DNA from: Voacanga thouarsii
Taxonomy: Eukaryota; Streptophyta; Magnoliopsida; Gentianales; Apocynaceae
Direction: 5' to 3'
Length of the DNA: 64,000 bases
Assembly: GCA_026120185.1 (NCBI GenBank)
Contig: JANUWF010001050.1
Coordinates: 372,001 to 436,000 of the forward strand
Numbering within the stretch: the stretch's first letter is position 1; every line of letters begins with the position of its first letter. Below, piece by piece: positions 25,996 to 35,003 of this stretch. The notes beneath the pieces are model-generated. The model saw only the letters and a list, made by a program, of their open reading frames with translations, was not told the origin of the DNA and made no database searches. Both the position numbers and the translations under genes were made by a program.

Positions 25996-26553
25996 GAATG
26001 TTAGGGTTATCCCAAGCGGCATACATTGATAAAATGCTAGCCAGGTATAACATGGACTCATGCAAGGGAGCTCTAATTCCTTACAGACATGGGTTGTCAT
26101 TTTCTTCAAGAGATTGTCTTAAGTCATAAGAAGAAAAAGACAGGATGAGTAGGATTCCCTATACTTCGGCTGTGGGAAATTTTATGTACGCCATGCTGTT
26201 TACTAGGCCAGATATCTGTTTTGCCGTCGGCTTGGTTAGCAGATATCAGTCAAACCCTGAGGAGGTTCACTGGCAAGCTATAAAGCATATACTCAAGTAC
26301 CTCAAGGGAACGAGAGATTATATGCTGGTTTACAGGGCTAATGACTTGGTTCGTACATGATATACAGACTCAGACTTCCAGGTGGATAAGGATGAGAGAA
26401 AATCTACTAGTGGATATATCTTCACCTTGTCTGGAGGAGCTATTTCATGGAGGAATATCAAGCAATCTTACATTACTGACTCGACCATAGAAGCTAAGTA
26501 TGTGGCGGCTTCGAGGTGAGGTATCCAAGGAAGCAGTCTGGCTCTAGAAGTTC
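25996..26553 (+). pseudogene. Element C RT/RNase H remnant
   Basis: This is C's polyprotein on the far side of D. It starts in the middle of RT with 'AAYIDKMLARYNMDSCKGAL' and includes 'YTSAVGNFMYAMLFTRPDICF' and 'ILKYLKGTRDYMLVY' (26145-26360 is open), then RNase H 'DSDFQVDKDERKSTSGYIF'. About 1 kb of RT, including the catalytic box, was lost in the deletion that also trimmed D. At about 26553 the sequence passes without a break into the middle of the LTR, so the end of RNase H and the polypurine tract are missing. Confidence 0.85.
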
Positions 26554-28151
26554 TTTTCACAGTAAGGTATGGTTCACGGGTTACTTAACACATAAATTTT
26601 TATTTTTAATCGATTGATGAGAATGAGAATCTCATCATGTCTAGTTTATTATGTTGTGAATTCTAAATGGGGAATGGCTTACCTTTAGCCAGTGAGTAGT
26701 CCACTTACTTCATGACATAAGCGTATTTCGAATACGTAGAACATGACCTGTAGTAATGGTTTCTAAAAATACTATATGGTAGAAACTTAGATTACTACCG
26801 CTATAGTGTGGACTAGTACTCTACGACTTGAGTATGAGTTGGTGGTTTGGCGAAGTTTGAAGCATATACTTTGATATGCTATAGTTGAGGTTCTATCGTA
26901 GGACCAATATACTTGCCTGTTGGGTATGTGTGACTAGTTAGTCAAGACAGACTTGTACAAGATAGTTTCTATATTATATCGCCCCTTTTGGTTATCTGAA
27001 TGATCTAAATATCCAAGGCCCTGGGAAACATGACTTGGATGTTTGCTTTAGGGTAGCTCCCTTAGAAAGCAGAAACAATCCAGGAAGTCGTGGATTATTG
27101 GACTAGAGGCCTAAGGATGGTAGATGTTATTTAGAGAGGTGTTAGTACACTTCTTCCTCTCTAAATGTAAAGCGATAGTCATTACACCTGTAGGTTGGAA
27201 ACTTTGCTAACGCAGCACTGTCCTTGGGGTTCCTTATGGTGATATTAGGAAATATGTAAAATATAAAATACATATTTATATGGCAAGGGTATTTTGGTCA
27301 TTTTAGTAGCCAAGACAGTGTGTCTTTTAGTCCCCAGTATAGACCGTGAGTCCTAATTAAATATGGGCTAAGGAATTAAATTAAATTAAATAGAATTTTT
27401 TTTATTTGAGTAGCCTGATTTAATTATTTGGCTAGAATAAAATAAAGGTCCATAGAGAGAGAATTAATTAAATTAGTTTGGTGGGTTAATTAATTATTCT
27501 GGGTTTTGACCCAGTTTGAATAATTAAAGATTAACCTGGGACTAAACTAATATAGGCTTATTTATTGGACTAGTTTATTTGAATTGAAAAATTAATTATT
27601 AATTGGGCCATTTATGTGGTTCTAATTAGAATAATTAATTAAGCCCAAAAGGTTAAACTAAGAATCTAATGGCTCAGTCCAGTTTAACTTAGAGTTTTAT
27701 TTAGGTTAAACAGGAGAATTGAAAATAATGTTGTTGTCAGATACACACACTCAGACCTCTCTCTCTCTCTCTCGTTTTCTCCAGACAAGAGTTCCTTAGT
27801 CTATAGTTATTTATCAAACGAAATTAAGCAGGCAATATACTGAAAGATCGAGAGTTAGGCGTTCACTTACATGCAAAGACGGAGTAGGAGGCTTGCAGGA
27901 ATCGCACCAGAGGTTTTCACCAACGTACCTACCCCGATAGCATACAGTCCGGTCCAGCCGATTCTTAGAACAAGGAAAAAAGGTAAAAAAAATTTTTAAC
28001 CTTAGAGTCTCGCCAGAGCATGACCGGCGCCGGCTAGGACTGTTGGAGCTAGCGCCAGCTATGGTTGGGAATCCCCTATTCTTCAATTTTTCCAGTTTTT
28101 TTATCTTTGCTTCCGCTGTGTGCCCTGTGTTTTCTCTCTCTTAGGCCTTCA
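26554..28151 (+). repeat. Element C 3' LTR, lacking its first part
   Basis: It matches C's 5' LTR from about 9752 to the end and finishes GGCCTTCA. The first 170 bp or so are missing. It has the near-palindrome at 26723-26735, a short (CT)n run at about 27757-27773, and the paired GC-rich motif (ccggcgccgg at 28024, ctagcgccag at 28049, 25 bp apart). GTCCAG follows as target duplication. Confidence 0.88.
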
Positions 28152-28157
28152 GTCCAG

Positions 28158-29778
28158 CAATCCTACTGGACTTCCTTTTTACTACCACATATTTCTATCT
28201 TTTTCCAAATGAGATAGGGATTTCAGTAGGGGCAGGGGATGCAAATTTTTCCTGATATGTGGATGTCTGCTTTCCTTGTTCAATGGCTATCATTTTCTCA
28301 TCTTGTTGCTCTTTCGCAGCTTCTTCTTCTTCTTCTTCTTCTTCTTCTTCTTCTTCTTCTTCTTCTTCTTCTTCTGTGGTAGTTTGTTCTTTAGTGACCT
28401 TTTCTTGGGATGGTGCTGATAGAACAAGCATTATTTTATCCTTTTTATCCTTCTCTTCTACTATAGTTAGCCTATTCCCAAGAGTTTGAATTTGAATTGA
28501 GGCTGTCTACTTTAACAGCCAGCAAATTGATTTCTTCTAGAATGTTCTGACTAATGCTTGTGTCCTGAGTTCTTTATTTGTCTTTACTAGAAGACCCAGC
28601 TTGAGTTTCTATTTCAGCTTTCCTTTTAGTTCCTGCAGATTGAGCAGTTCCTTTTCTTCCTCCTTGATTTTTAGCATATTTTCTTTCTCTTCATCTGATA
28701 GATCTTTGAGCAAAACCCATTTCTGATTCACTTGAACAAAACCCATTCTTTTGAATGACTCTATGTTATACACATTTGTCTTTATCTGCCCAAGTCAAAA
28801 CTTGTCTAAATCTACATTGAAGTATATGAATACTTTGGTCAAAAGTTTACCATATGGAATTACCTTATGTGAAGTGTTTCTTGACTGCATCATCAATTTG
28901 ACTGCCAGAAATCCAAGGCTAATCTATCCTCCCTTAGAAAGAGCCAGCATCAGTATCATTTGCATGATACTTACTGAGGTTTTATGCTCAAAGCTCAAGG
29001 CAACCATGGTTGACACCATATGGTGTAAGACTCTTCCAGAACCATTTAGCCATTTCATGTTTCTATCACCCGAGTTTTTGAAACTCTTCCCACTGGAGAA
29101 TCTTTCCTCAAATCTGCCCAAATAAAAAATGTTTATCCCTTCAGAAAACTTGTTCATCTCGAAGAACTGAATACCCCCATCTCTCACACCAAAAATTTGG
29201 TTCAGCTATTTGTGATCAAATTCAACATTTACACATCATACTCTAGTGCTATACCATTGCACCATGAACCTTCCTCCAGTCTCCTCAAGTCATCTATTTT
29301 TCAAATTAGCATAGAACTCCCAAACCAATGGGATGTACAACTTCTCATCAACTGTCAGTAACACTCCCCAACCCAGATTCTCAAATATATTCAGAATATT
29401 AGAGAAATTTAAGAAACCTTCAGCCTCAACCCGATGTCCCGAAATCACATTTCTATTCCTAGATAGCCAATAATTGAAATTAGTCTCATATTTTTGGTCA
29501 AGAAAGCGGGGTACTTGAGTATCAAAACTTTCTGGTGCGGTATGTTCTGCAGATGAGTTGGATTGTGAGGCTTCCTCAGCGATTTTCTCTTCTTTCTGCT
29601 TGATGTTCACCAGTGTAGCAGCTTTTGTTTTAGCCACTACTTTCCCCATCTTGGTCATTTTTGTGGTTCCTTTGACAAATTTTGCTATTTTTGTCATAGC
29701 AAAAACGAGGAGAAGATGAAATATTTTTGGTTTTTTTTTAGAGAAGATGAAGTTGAGAGTGACAGAGAGCAATGTCAA
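28158..29778 (-). pseudogene. Element B extra ORF downstream of pol
   Basis: This is an additional gene between RNase H and the 3' LTR, as in SIRE-type elements, where it has been called envelope-like. The frame 29778-29290 (162 codons) opens with a Lys-rich segment and then 'NYWLSRNRNV...FLNF', 'LGWG' and 'IPLVWEFYANL'. The last words match the 'putative plant transposon protein' domain family. After a frame break, 29187-28924 continues with 'VLHHMVSTMVALSFEHKTSVS' and the next frame with 'IPYGKLLTKVF'. The C-terminal part is Lys/Glu-rich, probably coiled coil, with a poly-Glu run from a (TTC)n repeat at about 28319-28376. Its role is unknown; no signal peptide or clear membrane segment is seen. 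It is cut by element C at 28157. Confidence 0.65.
28319..28376. repeat. (TTC)n microsatellite coding for poly-Glu in B's extra ORF
   Basis: About 18-19 TTC units read as GAA on the minus strand within the Lys/Glu-rich end of B's extra ORF. The opposite strand gives a meaningless poly-Ser frame. Confidence 0.85.
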
Positions 29779-30533
29779 TTTCTGATTTCCAAGAGAGGGA
29801 GTGAAAGCCTTTTCTTTTGAGATTTCTTAGGTTCTAGATAAGATAAGTAAAATCAAGTACTTTTCATCTAAGACTTTTCAGAGGAATTCGAAAAAAGTGC
29901 GGACATTTGAAACTTTGAAAAGTCATTTCTGAGTTCACATTTTCTTTTCCTGATAACAAAAATATACGGCTTTCACACTATAAGAAAATTGTTAATCTGC
30001 TACGAAAATTTGCTACGGAAAAAATTCCGTGGCAATCTACCACGGATTTGCCACGAAAGAGGACAAGACATAGCAAATTGCCACAACAATATAATTGTAG
30101 CAAATCTATAGCTATTTGTTATGGACTTGCCACGAATATTGTAGCAGCTAGTAATGCAAAGATGTTCCCTCACAGATTCGTAAATTAGCCATTGATTTGT
30201 GATGGAAAATGTCCGCGGCAAAATGGTTAAATATTGATACAAACCTCCATGGCAATTTGCCATAGAATTAATTACTTTCAAATTAATTCCATGGCAAATT
30301 GGTGGCATCTTCCATGGATTTGCCACGGAGTTAAGTATTTCCTAACTAGTTCCGTGGCAATCTGTTAGGGATTTGCCACGGATTTATTTTTTTCTTTTTT
30401 ATTCTATTAATTTGTATTAATATTTGTTTCATACCTTAAAATTCCTGATCTTACCTTTAGTTGATTTGAAAATTTATCTTTCTTATTTGTAGTTAAAATT
30501 TTACATTTCCTTCTATCTTTCTATTTTTATTTT

Positions 30534-33290
30534 GACAACAAAAGCCATTGGAAATATCAATGTAATTAAGTATATTACCATTGAGAATATACAAAAAATA
30601 TGATAGGTAAAATAGTGATAAAAAGAATAAGAAATTGCTTTATTCTAATTTTTATTATATTTATTTATATTCCATACAATTTGATTAAAATGGTCAAAAG
30701 TTTTATAAACATTTTGTTTTTTTATCTCTAACTTTTTTATTCGTGACAAAGAATTGATATGAATTTAAAATAAAATGTAAAATTTTTGTGTGTCAAAATA
30801 TATGTGTGTATTAAAAAAAAATTTAAAGATATGATATAATTTTTTTTTTTTGACAACAAAAGCCATTGGAAATATCATTGTAATCAACTATATTACCATT
30901 TAGAATATACAAAAAATATGTTAGGTAAAATAGTGATAAAAAGAATAAGAAAGTTTTATTATCTGTCATGGATTTGCCACGGATAGTGGTAGTCCATGGC
31001 AAATCCCTAGTAAATTGCGAGGGATTTGCCACGGATTTATTTTTCCTTTTCTATCTTAATTTTTATTCCATACATTTTGATTAAAATGGTCAAATATTTT
31101 ATAAATATTTTATTTTTTAATCTCTAACTTATTTATTCTTGAAAAAGAATTGATACGAATTTAAAATAGAATGTAATATTTTTGTGTGTCAAAATATATG
31201 TGTGTATTAAATTAAAAAATTTTGAAGATATGATATAAATTTTCTTTTATTTTGACAACAAAAGCCATTGGAAATATCAGTGCAATTAACTATATTACCA
31301 TTTAGAATATACAAAAAATATGTTAGGTAAAATAGTGATAAAAAAATTAAAAAATCTTATTATGTGTTCCATGGCAAATCCTTGGCAATCTGCCATGGAT
31401 TTGTCACGGATTGTGTTAGTCTGTGGCAAATCCCTAGCAAATTGCAAAGGATTTCCTATATATTTATTTTTTTATTCTAATTTTTATTATATTTATTTTT
31501 ATTCCATACATTTTGGTTAAAATGGTCAAATATTTTATAAACATTTTATTTTTTTTATCTATAACTTATTTATTCTTGAAAAAAAAATTGATAGAATTTA
31601 AAATAGAATGTAATATTTTTGTGTGTCGAAATATATGTGTGTATTAAAATAAAAAATTTTAAAGATATGATATAAATTTTCTTTTATTTTGACAACAAAA
31701 GCCATTGGAAATATTAGTGCAATTAACTATATTACCATTTAGAATATATAAAAAATATGTTAGGTAAAATAGTGATAAAAAGAATAAGAAAATTGTATTA
31801 TGTGTTCCATGGCAAATACGTGGCAATCTGCCATGGATTGTGTTAGTCCATGGCAAATCCCTATCAAATTGTGAAGGATTTGTCACGGATTTATTTTTTT
31901 TATTCTAATTTTTATTATTTTTTATTTTTATTCCATACATTTTGATTAAAATGGTCAAATATTTTGTAAACATTTTTCTTTTTTAATCTTTGACTCATTT
32001 ATTCTTGAAAAAGAATTGATACGAATTTAAAATAGAGTTTAATATTTTTGTGTATCGAAATATATGTGCGTATTAAAATAAAAATTTCAAAGATATGATA
32101 TAATTTTTCTTTTATTTTGACAACAAAAGCCATTGAAAATATCAGTGCAATTAACTATATTACCATTTAGAATATACAAAAAATATGTTACGTAAAATAG
32201 TGATAAAAAGAATAAGAAAATTTTATTATTTGTTTCGTGGAAAATTCGTGGCAATCTACCACGGGTTTTTCACTTATTGTGTTAGTCTGTGGCAAATCCG
32301 TAGCAAATTGCAAGGGATTTGCTATGGATTTATTTTTTTCTTTTTTATTCTAATTTTTATTCCATATATTTTGATTAAAATGGTAAAATATTTTATAAAT
32401 ATTTTATTTTTTTTATCTCTAACTTATTTATTCTTGAAAAAGAATTGATATGAATATAAAATAGAATGCAATATTTTTATGTGTCAAAATATATGTGTGT
32501 ATTAAAATAAAAAAAGTTTAAAGATGTGATATAATTTTTTTTTTATTTTGGCAACAAAAGCCATTGGAAATATCAGTGCAATTAACTATATTACCATTTA
32601 GAATATACAAAAAATATGTTAAATAAAATAACAATAAAAAGAATAATAAAATTTTATTATGTGTTCCGTGATAAATCCGTGACAAATCCCTAGCAAATTG
32701 CAAGGGATTTGCCACGGATTTATTTTTTTCTTTTTTTATTCTAATTTTTATTATATTTATTTTTATTCCATACATTTTGATTAAAATGGTCAAATATTTT
32801 ATAAATATTTTGTTTTTTTATCTCTAACTTGTTTATTCTTGAAAAAAAATTGATACAAATTTAAAATAGAATGTAATATTTTTGTGTGTCGAAATATATG
32901 TGTATTAAAATAAAAATTTTTAAAGATATGATATAATTTTTCTTTTATTTTGACAACAATAGCCATTGGAAATATCAATGCAATTAACTATATTACTATT
33001 TAGAATATACAAAAAATATGTTAGATAAAATATTGATAAAAAGAACAAGAAATTTTTATTGTGTTCCGTGACAATCTGTCATAGATTTGCCATAGATTTA
33101 GTTTTTTTTTATTCTAATTATTTATTATTTTTATTTTTATTCCATAAATTTTGATTAAAATGGTCAAATGTTTTATAAACATTTTGTTTTTTTATCTCTA
33201 ACTTATTTATTCTTGAAAAAAAGTTGATACGAATTTAAAATAGAATGTAATATTTTTGTATGTCAAAATATATATGTGTTTTAAAATAAA
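30534..33290. repeat. Tandem array of about 430-bp units inside CACTA
   Basis: Seven copies of a unit can be anchored on 'gacaacaaaagccattg' (two copies carry one change) at 30534, 30852, 31254, 31691, 32119, 32550 and 32952, giving spacings of 318, 402, 437, 428, 431 and 402 bp. Each unit has a AT-rich part and, in most, a GC-richer hairpin-like cluster of 'gtggcaa' and 'ttgccacgg'. The first and some later units lack part of the cluster. Confidence 0.9.
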
Positions 33291-33585
33291 AAAAAATTGT
33301 AAATTTTTTAAAATATTTTTATTATAGAATGTAATATTTTAATATTTTTATTATTTTATTAAAAAATTAGAGGACTTTGATTAAAAATTCTAAATTTATT
33401 AATTTTATTTTATTAAAAAATTCAAATAAGTGGATTTAAAAAAAAACATTGAATTTACATTAAAAAAATGATTGTTTCACTTTCAAAGGCGTCTATCTTT
33501 GTAAATGCCTTAGGTTTTCGGTATTTTAGTAGATATTTTTTGAGATTATATGTCAAAATATATCCGATTACCTTTAAATTTATGT

Positions 33586-33672
33586 ATATGAATATGTGTG
33601 TGTATGTGTGTGTGTGTATATATATTCATATTTACACACACACACACATGTGTGTGTGTATATGTAAATATG

Positions 33673-33704
<32 letters not shown>

Positions 33705-33747
33705 AATGAATATGCATGGGTGTGTGTATGTATGTATGTATGTATGT

Positions 33748-33820
<73 letters not shown>

Positions 33821-33900
33821 ATATTGTGTATGAATTTATGTATATATATATACACACACACACACACATACATCTATACATACATACATATATATGTATA
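33586..33900. repeat. Compound microsatellite (TG)n, (TA)n, (TATG)n
   Basis: Runs of TG, CA, TA and TATG alternate over about 310 bp, including (TG)n at 33775-33818 and (TATG)n at about 33725-33752. All open frames here on either strand are repeat artefacts. Inverse TG and CA runs could pair with each other. Confidence 0.9.
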
Positions 33901-34092
33901 AATTATTTAATAAAAAAGATAATATAATTGATAGTATATAAAATTTTAAAATTATATAAATATACAAAATATGGTTTTATATTGAATTTAATATGCTTAT
34001 TATATTTTGTTATAATACTTTTATTTAAAAAAAAGTATACAAAGATTGTTCAGAATAGTTTAAATTAAAAAAAAAGGATAGCATGAACAATT

Positions 34093-34160
34093 GCCGTAGT
34101 TCAGTGGCTAAACATAACTTCCGCATTTCCGAGGTCATAGGTTCGAGTCTTGCGTTGTGC
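34093..34160 (+). other. tRNA-like segment with Pol III A and B boxes
   Basis: An A-box-like TAGTTCAGTGGC at 34097-34108 and a B-box-like GGTTCGAGTCT at 34140-34150 are about 31 bp apart, as in a tRNA gene or the head of a SINE. A full cloverleaf acceptor stem is not evident and no amino acid can be assigned. It sits between the microsatellite and the right subterminal repeats of the CACTA element. Confidence 0.5.
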
Positions 34161-34336
34161 AATTTTTGAACAATTTCAGGGTTGCAATCCGGTGTGGCTG
34201 GTGCAGGAGGAAGGTTTGCCATGGAACAAAATTTTAAATGAAGAATCCGTAGTAGATTGCCACGGATTTGCTACGAACAACTTATTTAATATTACTTCCA
34301 TGGAAATTGAAGTATTTCTAAATAAAGTATAGACAT

Positions 34337-34588
34337 CTTATTTTCATATTATTCGTGACAGATTGCGATGGATTTGCTACGGTTCCTCGCAATATTTCTC
34401 CCTGAAAGGTGCTACCCACTTGAACAATTCGTGGCAAAATTGCCATGGATTTGCCACGACAGCTTATTTTCATAGTGCTTCCGTGACAGATTGCGACGGA
34501 TTTGCTATGGTTCCCTCGCAATATTTCTCCCTGAAAGGTGTTACTTACTTGAACAATTCGTGGCAAATTGTCACGGAAAAAGAGTTCC
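34337..34588. repeat. 126-bp tandem duplication in the CACTA right end
   Basis: Two copies, 34337-34462 and 34463-about 34588, both start 'cttattttcat' and contain 'gcaatatttctccctgaaag'. They include the subterminal 'gtggcaaa' words, so the duplication adds possible transposase binding sites. Confidence 0.8.
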
Positions 34589-34722
34589 CTTACAAAAAAT
34601 GCTTAGCGATGAAAATATTTGGCACAGATTAATTCCGTCGCAGATCCGGGACAAATTCTAATTTAGCCACGGATTTGCCACAGATTTGTCCGTGGCAAAT
34701 TGGTAGATTTCTTATAGTGTCA

Positions 34723-35003
34723 TAAATTGAGAGTTGCTGATATTTTGGACTTATATTGAGTCCAAAATCATTTGTCCAAAAAGTAGAATAAAAACAGTTC
34801 AACTGAGGCGATTTTAGAGTCATGTTTTTCAAATAGTGCGTCCAAAAACTTTGTCCAAAAGTTGTGTCTTCAGTTGTTCTACAAAAACAGAAACAAATCT
34901 TTGGCAAAAAGAATGTCAGTTACATGATCTTGGTAATTCCTAAACCTTTTCTCAGATGATTAAATCTTTCTTCAGCTAGAGATTTTGTGAAAATATCCGC
35001 AAG
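34723..35003 (-). other. Element B spacer between pol and extra ORF
   Basis: This lies between B's RNase H stop and the CACTA insertion. It is non-coding, with 'ttgtccaaaa' words like those near 8600 in the same element. Removing the CACTA element joins it to 29972 and so to the start of the extra ORF. Confidence 0.6.

Larger units (their letters stand above)
9578..28151 (+). mobile_element. Element C: TNT1-like copia, internally deleted
   Basis: This copia element lies inside B. It starts TGTTGAGAG at 9578 and ends GGCCTTCA at 28151, flanked by a 6-bp repeat GTCCAG (9572-9577 and 28152-28157). The order is 5' LTR, PBS (TGGTATCAGAGT, 11289-11300), leader, gag, protease, integrase, [element D], a late RT/RNase H fragment, and a 3' LTR lacking its first part. 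Two deletions are visible: one at about 25995 fuses the truncated LTR of D to C's RT, and one at about 26553 fuses C's RNase H to the middle of its 3' LTR. About 7.6 kb of C's own DNA remains. Confidence 0.88.
29976..34719. mobile_element. Non-autonomous CACTA (En/Spm-type) transposon
   Basis: The element of 4,744 bp begins CACTATAAGAAA and ends with its inverse (TTTCTTATAGTG), flanked by the 3-bp target duplication TCA (29973-29975 and 34720-34722), the hallmark of CACTA elements. Both ends have dense subterminal repeats of TTTGCCACGG in both orientations. The middle is a tandem array (30534-about 33290), a compound microsatellite and a tRNA-like segment. No transposase is visible, so it would need a helper element. 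It interrupts the spacer between B's RNase H and extra ORF. Confidence 0.92.

Noticed and set aside
28259..28489. Poly-Ser open frame on the + strand
   Set aside because: It is the reverse of the (TTC)n tract that codes poly-Glu in element B's extra ORF.
30534..33290. Regular repeats as a CRISPR-like array
   Set aside because: Units are about 400 bp, fully tandem and within CACTA termini; there are no short repeats with unique spacers.
33468..33927. Overlapping open frames of 60-121 codons
   Set aside because: They only translate the TG/TA/TATG microsatellite into Val-Cys, Tyr-Ile and Thr-His runs.
34085..34165. A functional tRNA gene
   Set aside because: A and B boxes are present but no acceptor stem or clear anticodon arm could be drawn.
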